Below, in pieces: positions 15,536 through 24,500 of a stretch of 64,000 nucleotides of DNA. Below the pieces are notes generated by a model. That model worked only from the letters and a program-made list of their open reading frames with translations, did no database searches and was not told where the DNA came from. The position numbers and the translations under genes are program-made. How positions within the stretch are numbered: position 1 is the first letter of the stretch; every line of letters begins with the position of its first letter. Source of the DNA: Lysobacter antibioticus (GTDB lineage: Bacteria; Pseudomonadota; Gammaproteobacteria; Xanthomonadales; Xanthomonadaceae); NCBI RefSeq assembly GCF_001442535.1, contig NZ_CP013141.1:2825574-2889573 (forward strand). The letters run 5' to 3'.

Positions 15536-18100
15536 ATGTTGCAGCGTTCAAAGAAGAAAGTAGGCTTTGCCGCGGTAGGCGCGGCACTGCTAAGTTTCGT
15601 TCTGGTCGGTGTATCCAGCGAGGGCGAGGGAAGCTCTGTGTCCGGAGTCCGCGAAGGGGCGGCCGGTCCTGTCGCTGCCGCGGATGCTTGGCTGACGAAG
15701 TTGCTCGGCGCGGAAAAATCGGTTCGCGCCACGGCGCAAAGTGCGGGCTACGCACTTATCAGCCCCGGTGGCGCTCCATTGCAAGCGCGCGATTTGTATG
15801 CGGCCAATGGACGGGGCGGTGAGTACACTCGCTCGGGGTACTCACATCATCCTGCGGGCATGCGCTCTCGTCCGGGTCCTGCGGCCTCGATGAGCGAAGC
15901 GATGTTCGGCGGCGCCCATGTTCAGTCTCTGCCGCTGGAACCGGCCATGGTGCCGCCGAGTCGCGACCCGCAAGCCTATCGGGTCAAGATCGGCGAGGAA
16001 CAAAAAGCGATAGAAGAGTTCGATCGCAAGCGTCCGTCTCAGAAAGCGCAGGCGAAGCGTGCAGGCGGAGAGCCCAGTGCGCTGCACGGCGCCGCGGGAA
16101 GCAGCCCGCAGCAGGGGGCCGCCGGACACGCAGGCTGCGCATTCGGCGATGCGGTCGGCGCAGATCTGCTGGACAAGCTGAAGCATGCCGATACGGCCTG
16201 CGCGAATTCCCAGTTCAATCTCTCCAGGGACGACGCGCTGCGCACCTTCACCAACGAGAAGATGGTCACCGTCGCCGACGAAATCGCCCGGCTCGCCCAG
16301 ACCTACGATGGCGACAACGACCAGGACATCCTGCAGTTGATCCTCTTCGTGCGAGCCGGATATTACAACCAGTTCAAGTATCGGGATCAGGGCCTTGGGG
16401 CGTTCAATGCGGCGGTCGGCCAGTCCGTGCGCGCCGGGCTTGATGCGTTCTTCGGCAACAACGTGACCATGGCTTTAGAGAACGATGCGCACGGCGAAAT
16501 CCTCGCGGAAGCCGTGATCCTGATCGACTCCGCTCGCGAGAACACCCGGTTTCTTTCCAAGATCCGTACCTTGCTCGTCAACTACGACGCTGCTTACGAC
16601 AATCTGTCCTTCATGGAGCGGGCGATCAACAACTGCTTCCACGTCCTGTTCAACCAGGGGGTCGAGCTGCCCGATTTTACGAGTCAGGTCGCCGCCACTC
16701 TGGCCGATACTCTCTCGGGCTTCATCCGCAGCAATATCGGCAAGCTCGGCGGCGCAAAAGAGTATCTTGTACTCAACGCGGCGCGCGAGCTCTCCCGCCA
16801 GATGCGCTATCCGGCAACCATCAAGAACTATGCCAGTACCAAAGTCGACGAACTGGCGGACCTGACGGCATTCAACAACTCGACCGCGCCGCTGCGTACG
16901 ATCTTCGGGCAGTACGTCGAAACCTACGATCGCGAAAACTGCCAGAAATACGGTCTGTGTAATTACAAGGAGGAGCTGCGTGCGGCCGTCCTGCCGATCC
17001 AACATGCCTGCAGCCCGACCATCAGCATTCGCGCGCAGAGCATCTCGGGCGACGAGCTTCGCAGGACCTGCGATTCCGTCGCCGGCGAGCAGACCTACTT
17101 CCACCGAGTCCTGGCCACCGGCAACCAGGCGGTCGCAAACGACAACAACGCCTCGTTGGAAATGGTAATCTTCGATAGTTCGTCCGACTACGGCAGATAC
17201 TCCAGCGCGATCTACGGCAATGATTCCAACAACGGCGGCATCTATCTCGAGGGCAATCCCGCGGTAGTCGGCAATCAGCCCCGCTTCATCGCCTACGAGG
17301 CCGAATGGATCCGTCCGACGTTCCAGATCTGGAACCTGGAACACGAGTTCGTGCATTACCTCGACGGGCGCTACAACCTGTACGGCGACTTCATGGCGGG
17401 CTTCAGCCAAGGCACCGTTTGGTGGACGGAAGGACTGGCGGAGTACATTTCGTGGTCCTACTTGAATCAGGACAACGCCCGGGCTCGCGAACAAGCCGCG
17501 CGCAAACCCTGGACGCTGAGTCAGTTGTTCAAGAACGAATACGGTGATCAGTCGCGGGTCTATCAAGGCGGGTACTTGGCCGTACGCTACATGTTCGAGA
17601 AGCGTGCCAACGATGTGAACACGATCCTGTCCTACCTGCGGCCAGGGAACTACGCCGAGTATAAGAATCGCATCGCGGCCATCGGTACGAGCTACGACGC
17701 GGATTTCAACAACTGGCTGACCTGCGTTGCCGACGGTACGGCCTGCCAGCAGGCTCCGGAGTGCACCGCGCCGGACACGCGTCAGCTCGACAGAAACTGC
17801 GCCCGCAGCAACATCTCGCAAACGCGCGGCAATCACGCTCACTTCTACATCCTGGTTCCGGCCGGAACCGCCAGCATGCGGGTCACCGCAACCGGCGGAA
17901 ACGGCAACGCCGACCTGTTCGTCAATACCTTGGGCGGCTCTGATCCGTGGGCCTACAAGACCCGCCACAACTACTGGTCGATGAATGCCGGTAACGAAGA
18001 GTCGATCGTGGTGAACAACCCGCCGGGTGGGCAGTACGTCTACATCAGCCTCTATGGAGAGCAGGACTTCAGCGGTGTGCGTTTGACTGTTACCTATTGA
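15536..18100 (+). CDS. Secreted M9-family (microbial collagenase) metallopeptidase
   Basis: 854 residues from ATG 15536, with AAAGGGAG just upstream; an in-frame ATG at 15452 lacks a leader. An N-terminal membrane-like signal (FAAVGAALLSFVLVGV) and a low-complexity propeptide precede the M9 N-terminal activator-like helical domain (about 205-480). The peptidase domain has zinc-binding HEFVH (His603, Glu604, His607) and the third ligand Glu632 in WWTEGLAEY. A PPC-type beta-sandwich closes the protein (about 755-854; HAHFYILVPAGTASMRVTATGG, NADLFVN). M9 enzymes cleave native collagen; the exact substrate here is unknown. A strong terminator follows. The palindrome array upstream may control it. 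Confidence 0.9.
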   Translation: MLQRSKKKVGFAAVGAALLSFVLVGVSSEGEGSSVSGVREGAAGPVAAADAWLTKLLGAEKSVRATAQSAGYALISPGGAPLQARDLYAANGRGGEYTRSGYSHHPAGMRSRPGPAASMSEAMFGGAHVQSLPLEPAMVPPSRDPQAYRVKIGEEQKAIEEFDRKRPSQKAQAKRAGGEPSALHGAAGSSPQQGAAGHAGCAFGDAVGADLLDKLKHADTACANSQFNLSRDDALRTFTNEKMVTVADEIARLAQTYDGDNDQDILQLILFVRAGYYNQFKYRDQGLGAFNAAVGQSVRAGLDAFFGNNVTMALENDAHGEILAEAVILIDSARENTRFLSKIRTLLVNYDAAYDNLSFMERAINNCFHVLFNQGVELPDFTSQVAATLADTLSGFIRSNIGKLGGAKEYLVLNAARELSRQMRYPATIKNYASTKVDELADLTAFNNSTAPLRTIFGQYVETYDRENCQKYGLCNYKEELRAAVLPIQHACSPTISIRAQSISGDELRRTCDSVAGEQTYFHRVLATGNQAVANDNNASLEMVIFDSSSDYGRYSSAIYGNDSNNGGIYLEGNPAVVGNQPRFIAYEAEWIRPTFQIWNLEHEFVHYLDGRYNLYGDFMAGFSQGTVWWTEGLAEYISWSYLNQDNARAREQAARKPWTLSQLFKNEYGDQSRVYQGGYLAVRYMFEKRANDVNTILSYLRPGNYAEYKNRIAAIGTSYDADFNNWLTCVADGTACQQAPECTAPDTRQLDRNCARSNISQTRGNHAHFYILVPAGTASMRVTATGGNGNADLFVNTLGGSDPWAYKTRHNYWSMNAGNEESIVVNNPPGGQYVYISLYGEQDFSGVRLTVTY

Positions 18101-18119
18101 TCGCAAGGGAGCGGAAGAA

Positions 18120-18148
18120 GGGGCGGGCCGCGGTCCGCCCCTTTTTTT
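18120..18148 (+). terminator. Intrinsic terminator after the M9 peptidase gene
   Basis: GGGGCGG stem with internal GCCGCG and complementary CCGCCCC followed by seven T, 20 nt after the stop codon. A classical rho-independent terminator. Confidence 0.88.
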
Positions 18149-18437
18149 CGAATGTCGAGATGCGGGTGGGCGGGCATCTGCCGATATACCCGCTGCACAG
18201 ATTGCGTTCGGCGGCGGATTCGGCCGGAGCTCATCCGATCGCTCGGCCGAGATCTGGCTTTCCAGGAGCGGAAAAGCACTACCCCTGCGTAGGCTTGCTC
18301 GTACAGCACCGAGCATTTTCTGTGTGCTCGGAGTCTGCCCGGCGGTTCGATGAACGCTGCTTGCTCGCTGGGGCAATCGGTTCCAGTACCTATTCGTTGT
18401 CTTTAAATAATATTTCGATATGCAGCAAGGCAGGATG

Positions 18438-20657
18438 ATGAAGAAGAAATTGATCGTGTGCGCACTCGCAATGGCGACTTGGATTCCGCAGTCCCGGGCT
18501 CAGACAATTGATGGCCTGGTATTCTTGGATAAAACGGAAATCTCCGGCGCTGTAGAAGGCAAGCAGGTATACAACCAAAGTCATTTCCCGTGGCGTCCCG
18601 GTAGTAATATCTCCAATCTTCTATGGGCAGGGTCAAACTTAGAGGAAAGTACGCCAGGATCCGACTACTCGAAGAAGATTGCCCGCAAAGTGTCGGTGCT
18701 GGTGAAAACCGCGGACTTCCATATCCTCGCGGCGGAAAGCGCGTCCGGGGAAGTGCCATTGGCAAAAAGGAATCTGTTCAACATAGAATTCGTGGATAGA
18801 AAAACTCTTTCGATCAGTCTGCGAACGAAAGATTGGCGCGTGCCGAAAGGGTCCGTGGGTGAACCTTGGAATTGGTTCACTTACGATTTGGAAAATGCGG
18901 TTTTCCAAACCAATGCGTTGATCCCATTGACTCGGGAAATTGGCTCGACATACACGATGGTGACAATGTATCTCGCGCCGGGCGGTGATCCTCCCTCGTA
19001 CTGGGATAAAGAATTCGAATATGGCGGCATGCTGGCCTTGACTGCACATGAGGCCGAGATCGCCAATGGCCGCATACTGCTTGGCGCCGAAGTTACGCCA
19101 GAGTCGCCTCCCAGACTGAACCTCGATGTGGTGATGATGGATCATTGGTCCAAAGCCAATTTCTCATTCGCGGGGCCGCTCGATGTCCTTCAGGGGGCGA
19201 CGACCGACGCCGGTCGTTTCGGTTTGACGTATACAGGTGCCTGGCGCGCTCCTCATAACTATCCGGACGTATCGAGCAGCCCGCTGGCTTTCATTGAGAA
19301 TGTCGAAATTCCAGTGGTTGAAACCAGCGCGTCCTTGCAGGAACCTCATCGGGTAAAGAGATGCTGGGAGATCGTTCATCATTGGTACGACGGCGCAATG
19401 TATTCGCTCGGAAGGCTTTTCCGTGGTGGGCGTGAGTGGAACTACGAGCACGACACGCGGCAAGTCGCTTGCCCGACGTCTGAGCAGTCCGCGGCGGGCT
19501 CCGATCATATTCAGGTGATTGAAACGCAGCCCTCCGCCAGTCCTCTGTTGGCGCTGGGGGATAGTCATACCAGCGCCATTGCCAATGACGACTCATTTGC
19601 GGCGGCGATGAACTATCAGGTTTGCTTGGATCGCCTAAGCACCGAAGAAGTGGACGAGGGGCAGTGCTCGACGGAAGAGCGCGATGAGCTTACGTCGATG
19701 GCCGAGCTTTCGTTGACGGAAGCTCAGAACGCGGCAATTGCGATCGACACCTATCTGAACGTGACCGCACTCGGCGGAGCGACAGCCGTCCAGTTGCCGA
19801 CCACTTCCAGTCCGGCGCTGAACGCCATCATTGCCGCTAACCCCGATCGAGCCCTGTCTCTGCTCAATCACGCAGCGCGTATTGGATATCATTCGGGGGC
19901 GCATCAAACCCCAAGCGCACCACTCGCGCCGAGAGTCGACTCGGCAAGGGGGAAGAAGAAGAGAAAAGGGGTCGGATCCGCATCTTGCACCACCAAGACC
20001 GTGGACGCGGACGATGGCTTCCAATGTGCGAAGCAAGGTGTGCGTAAGAGAAGGCCGGCGGCGGAGCAGGCAGATGTCATCAGCGTGCCCGCTCGAATAA
20101 CGGATGCCGGGCGCTACTACAGGCCAGGCGACTCCGGCTACGGCCAGCTCACACGCGCCGTTACGAATAACCGCATTACCCTGCCGCCAGGCATTACAAA
20201 CGCTCAGTTCAATAGCGGCGCCGGCTATATTGCGGCCATTGGTCGCGATGGAGCGCCCCCGGGACAGAATCTGTCGATCGTCTATTTGCCGAACGTGGCC
20301 GGGCAACGCAGCGATGCGGATAGATTCAGGTATGGGTTGCAGCATATCTGGACGACCCGTGAAGGCGGTCATCAGAACGACTGGACTTCTCTTGGGGTAA
20401 CCTCGGCCGAGATGCTGACCAACCTCATTATGTCGGCGACTATGAGTCGCGGCCCGGTCACGATTACGAGGGATCCCAGCCGGCCCGACAGACAGCGCCG
20501 TAACTATGGCTCTGTTTCGTTCAATCATGGTTTAAGGACCTATCTCGTAACGAACGTCATCATCGTGGTCGGCGACAATGGCATGGTCGTAACGGCTTAT
20601 CCGAGCAGCGATCGTCGCAATATGTCGACACTGACGCAGGCTAAGGAACTCAAATAG
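18438..20657 (+). CDS. Secreted protein of unknown function with a possible BECR-type nuclease toxin C-terminus
   Basis: 739 residues from ATG 18438 (AAGGCAGG upstream; ATG 18435 or 18420 possible). Signal peptide KKKLIVCALAMATWIPQSRAQ. The large N-terminal part (to about 550) matches no family I know. A basic linker (RGKKKRKG) and a Cys pair then lead to a C-terminal region: LQHIWTTREGGHQNDW, a Ser/Thr-rich middle, SFNHG and a final VVGDNGMVVTAYP. A conserved His early and VVTAYP at the end resemble Barnase/EndoU/ColicinE5-D/RelE-fold nuclease toxins; this is pattern-level inference only. Third codon positions are clearly richer in A/T than in the neighbours, suggesting acquisition. The following gene is a lipoprotein, in the position an immunity gene would take. 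Confidence 0.6.
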   Translation: MKKKLIVCALAMATWIPQSRAQTIDGLVFLDKTEISGAVEGKQVYNQSHFPWRPGSNISNLLWAGSNLEESTPGSDYSKKIARKVSVLVKTADFHILAAESASGEVPLAKRNLFNIEFVDRKTLSISLRTKDWRVPKGSVGEPWNWFTYDLENAVFQTNALIPLTREIGSTYTMVTMYLAPGGDPPSYWDKEFEYGGMLALTAHEAEIANGRILLGAEVTPESPPRLNLDVVMMDHWSKANFSFAGPLDVLQGATTDAGRFGLTYTGAWRAPHNYPDVSSSPLAFIENVEIPVVETSASLQEPHRVKRCWEIVHHWYDGAMYSLGRLFRGGREWNYEHDTRQVACPTSEQSAAGSDHIQVIETQPSASPLLALGDSHTSAIANDDSFAAAMNYQVCLDRLSTEEVDEGQCSTEERDELTSMAELSLTEAQNAAIAIDTYLNVTALGGATAVQLPTTSSPALNAIIAANPDRALSLLNHAARIGYHSGAHQTPSAPLAPRVDSARGKKKRKGVGSASCTTKTVDADDGFQCAKQGVRKRRPAAEQADVISVPARITDAGRYYRPGDSGYGQLTRAVTNNRITLPPGITNAQFNSGAGYIAAIGRDGAPPGQNLSIVYLPNVAGQRSDADRFRYGLQHIWTTREGGHQNDWTSLGVTSAEMLTNLIMSATMSRGPVTITRDPSRPDRQRRNYGSVSFNHGLRTYLVTNVIIVVGDNGMVVTAYPSSDRRNMSTLTQAKELK

Positions 20658-20685
20658 CGATTGGCGTTCGATAGTTGCTTCGAAA

Positions 20686-20723
20686 GTGCCCGCTCATTCA
20701 GCGCTTGATGAGTGAGCGGGCAC
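20686..20723 (+). terminator. Hairpin after the secreted-protein gene
   Basis: Perfect 11-bp inverted repeat GTGCCCGCTCA / TGAGCGGGCAC with a 16-nt spacer, 29 nt after the stop. No clear T-run follows. It probably ends the transcript before the lipoprotein gene or attenuates read-through. Confidence 0.5.
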
Positions 20724-20816
20724 GGCTTCGAGGCTTTCGGTCAATGACGTCGCCTTAGGTCTGGCCGCTCATGGCAAGCCCTGGAGTCGACTTAACTTGA
20801 AGTTGTGTTGAAGCTT

Positions 20817-21389
20817 ATGAGTCATATGTGCAGATGGCCGATCATTGTTCTGGCAGTTTTGTCTGCGCAGGCCTGTACTCGCGAACCGCCAACTGCCTCG
20901 AAAGAAGCAGCCGATAAGCAAGCGGATGCCGAAATGGACGCATCGCCATCGCCCGGTGCGGGCGCCTTGGATCCGGAAGATTCGACCTTTTCGATCGACG
21001 GAGAAGCCATGGTGCTGAATCGGGGGACGGGCCTGCTTTCCACCGCCAGCAGAAAGGTCCTGGGCGCAGATCGGATTCGAGTGCTGGCCGGTCCTTGGGC
21101 GAAAGACTTGGATAAGGACGGCGACGAAGATGCCGTCCTCCTGCTCGGCCTGGAGTCGGCCGACAAGGGCTCGCGATACTACCTCGGTGCCGCGCTTCAA
21201 TCGGATGGGCGCTTTGTCGGCGGCCAGTCGCTTTTTTTGGGTGGGAACATCACCCAGCCGACGATCGTTCTCAACGATGGCATGCTGACAGCGAGCTACT
21301 ACTATCGGGCCGGCATGTTCTCGAATACGCAAATGGTTGCGCGCACCGTTCGTGCCCGATGGAACGGTATGCGCTTCGAGTTGTTGTAG
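20817..21389 (+). CDS. Lipoprotein of unknown function
   Basis: 190 residues from ATG 20817 (GTG 20805 and ATG 20826 also in frame). The hydrophobic leader WPIIVLAVLSAQAC is a probable lipoprotein signal. After a Ser/Ala/Asp-rich linker a beta-rich domain contains DLDKDGDEDAVLLL, an EF-hand-like or FG-GAP-like calcium loop, and ends ARWNGMRFELL. No family is recognised with certainty. It lies about 160 bp after the possible toxin gene on the same strand with a hairpin between. An immunity or chaperone role is conceivable but unsupported by any motif. Confidence 0.7.
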   Translation: MSHMCRWPIIVLAVLSAQACTREPPTASKEAADKQADAEMDASPSPGAGALDPEDSTFSIDGEAMVLNRGTGLLSTASRKVLGADRIRVLAGPWAKDLDKDGDEDAVLLLGLESADKGSRYYLGAALQSDGRFVGGQSLFLGGNITQPTIVLNDGMLTASYYYRAGMFSNTQMVARTVRARWNGMRFELL

Positions 21390-21536
21390 TTTACGGCCGC
21401 TATGCCCAGGCATCGAATCGATGCGAGGCCTTTGGCGGGCGTTGCGACCGCGCAAAGCGGCTCATAAACGCATGACGCCATCCTTCTCGTGCGAACGCTG
21501 AGCGCAACGGCATGGAGGCCGAATGCTATGCCGTGA

Positions 21537-24500
21537 CTACTCCGACGCTACGCGACTTCGATACGCCTGCACGCGCTCCAGCGTGCGTTGCATTTCGAGC
21601 AGCGCGTAGTCGGCCCGGGCGTGGAATTCGGTGGCGGCGCCGGAATGCTGTTCCAGCGCTTCTAGAGCGGAGGCCGCCGTGTCCTCGCCGAGTTGCCGGT
21701 ATCCCGACTTCAGCTTGTGCGCGAGTTTGCGCAGGGTGTCGAGATCGCCGCTATCCCGGGCTCGGTGCCAATGCTCGAGATCCGCCAGCGTGCTGTCGGC
21801 GAAAACGCCGAGTAGGCGCTGCAGCTTCGCCTCGTCGTTGCCGACGAGCTGTGCGAGTGCGGCAAAGTCCGCTCCGGTCCGGGGCGATTGAGATGAGGGA
21901 GCCGCCGGTGCCGGCGCTCCGACCTGAGGCAGCATGCGTTCGAGTATCCGTTTCAGGTCCGGCATCTGCAGCGGCTTGGCGAGGTAGGCATTCATGCCCA
22001 GGGCCAGGCAGCGTTCGCCTTCGCCGAGCAGGGCGTTCGCGGTGATCGCGACGATGTTCAAGGGCGGACGTCCGCTGGCGGCTTCGGCGCGGCGGATGCG
22101 TTCGGTCAGGTCATAGCCGTCCAGGCGCGGCATGTGGCAGTCGGTCAGCAACAGTCGATAGCGGTCGGGCTGGGCCTGGAGGAGTTCCCAGGCTTGTTCG
22201 CCGTCGGTCGCCACGTCGCAGCCGTAGCCCAGGCGCTGCAGCTGGCGGGTGATCACGTCGCGGTTGGTGGCATTGTCCTCGGCGAGGAGGATCTGCGCTT
22301 CGGCTTGGCGGTTGCCGGGTGCTGCCATGTCCGCGCTGGGCTCGGCCGCGACGGCAGGCACGATCGGGCTGGCCAGGCCCAACGCCTCCTGCATGCCGCG
22401 CAACAACGCGCCACTGGTCAGCGGACTGCCGGAAACCACGGTAATCCCTGGCTCGTCGATAGGCATCTTTCGCTGAAAATCGGCCCGCACCACGATGAGC
22501 GGCAGGCGCGCCGCCGTGGACTGCCGGCGCAGCGGACGCAGCAGGGCGTCGAGGTCTTCGACGTAGCCCTTATCGAGCAGGATCAAGCGACGTTGAGCGG
22601 ATCCGGCCCCGGTGTTTTCCGCCAGATCTATCCGGCCAAGCAATTCCTCGAGCGAAGCGAAGACCTCGATCGGAACGCCTATATCGGCGCACAGGTCGCG
22701 CAGCAACGTCGCGCGCTCGGCCGATTCGCACAAGGCCAGCGCGTACGCGTCCGGCAACGGGTGTTCTTTTCTTTCGGCAAACCCGATCGATTCCATCGGA
22801 ATGATGACGCTGAAGCGGCTGCCCGATGCGACCGCGCTGTCGCATTCGATCCTGCCGCCCATCAACGTCGCCAGGTGTTGCACGATCGTCAGACCCAGGC
22901 CGGTGCCGCCGAAGTGGCGGGTCGTGCTCGCATCGGCTTGCTGGAAGGGCTGGAACAAACTGTCCAGCGTGCGGCGGTCCATGCCGATACCGGTGTCGAT
23001 GATGTCGAAGCGGATCGGGTGGCGCCCATCGTTTCCGTTGCCGGCGTGCGAGGCGCTTACATACACCCGCACGCCTCCCTTCTCGGTGAACTTCACCGCG
23101 TTGCCGATCAGGTTGGTGAGGATCTGGCGGACGCGTACGCGATCGCCGAGTACTCGGCGCGGCACGTCCGCGGCGACGAATACGTCGAGATCGGTGCCTT
23201 TCTGGGCGGCTTGGCCTCGCAGCGATTCGGCCACGGATTCGGTGAGGCGGCGCAACGACAGCGGGGTGTAATCGAGCTGGAGCTTGTCCGCCTCGATCTT
23301 CGAGAAGTCGAGAATGTCGTTGATGATGGTCAGCAGCACATAGGCGGAATCCTTGCATACCCCCAGCAACTGCTGCTGCTCCTGGTTCAACGGGGTTTCG
23401 AACAGCAGCTCGACCATGCCGATCACGCCGTTGATGGGCGTGCGGATCTCGTGGCTCATCATCGCCAGGAAGCGGCCCTTCGCTTCGGTCGCGAGTTGGG
23501 CGTCGTGCTTGGACTGCTCCAGCTCGAGCAGTTCGCGCTTTCGTTGTGTCGCGTCGCGGTTCACGCCGATCACATATGCGGATTTTCCCGGGCGCCGGTA
23601 GGGAACGGCATGGCCTTCTATCCAGCGGCATTGCTGGTCGTAGTCGGCATCGGCCAGGCGGAACTCGAAGGCGACAGGGACATCGTCGCGCAATGCGCCG
23701 GCGATGACATCGCGGATGTGGTCCAAATCGTCCGGATGTATGCGCGCAAACACGTTCTCGGCCGGTTGGGCGCCGGCCGGGACGCCCAGGATCTTCGACG
23801 CGTGCACATCGAGTTCAGTGTCGTCCGTGCTTACGTCCCAGGCCCAGGTCCCGAAACCGGCCGCATGCAGGGCGACGGACAGGCGGGCATTGCTTTCCTT
23901 GAGTTGCTCGCGCAAGGCGCGGTGCCGCCATGCGACGAACGCGCGCCCGATGCCGACCAGCAGCGCGATGGCCGCGATGGAATAGAGCAGGTAGGCCCAT
24001 CGCGTGCGCCATAGCGGCGGAGTGATTTCGATCGGCAGCGAGAGTTCGGGCCGACCCCAGCGGCCGTCTCGCTGCAACTGGCGGATCTGCAGCCTATAGT
24101 GGCCCGGCGGAAGTCGGTAAAAGCTGACTCTTAGGTCGCTGGGCATGTCGTGCCAGCCGTCCTCGAGGCCATCGAGGCGATAAGACAGACGACGCGCATC
24201 GCCCAGTACGGCGATGCGGAAGGCCACATGGCTGTCGCTGTACTGGGCCTTGATCGGCGACAGGTTCCTGCCTTGAAGATTGATGGTTGCGCGGCCCCCC
24301 ACTTCGTAGCTGCTCAGCACCACCGGCACGGGGGCCGCAAGGCGTATCGTCTGCGGGTCGATCCGCCACAGGCCGGTCCAGGTGCCCAGGTACAGGCTTC
24401 CATCCGCACTGCGCAGCATCGCTTTCGGATAGATGTCGCTGTCGGGAATGCCGTCCGCGGGCAGGTAGCTCTGAAAGCGATCGGTCTGCGGGTCCCAGCG

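Noticed and set aside
22134..24014. 626-codon plus-strand frame inside the hybrid kinase
   Set aside because: Antisense shadow of the HisKA/HATPase/receiver coding region.
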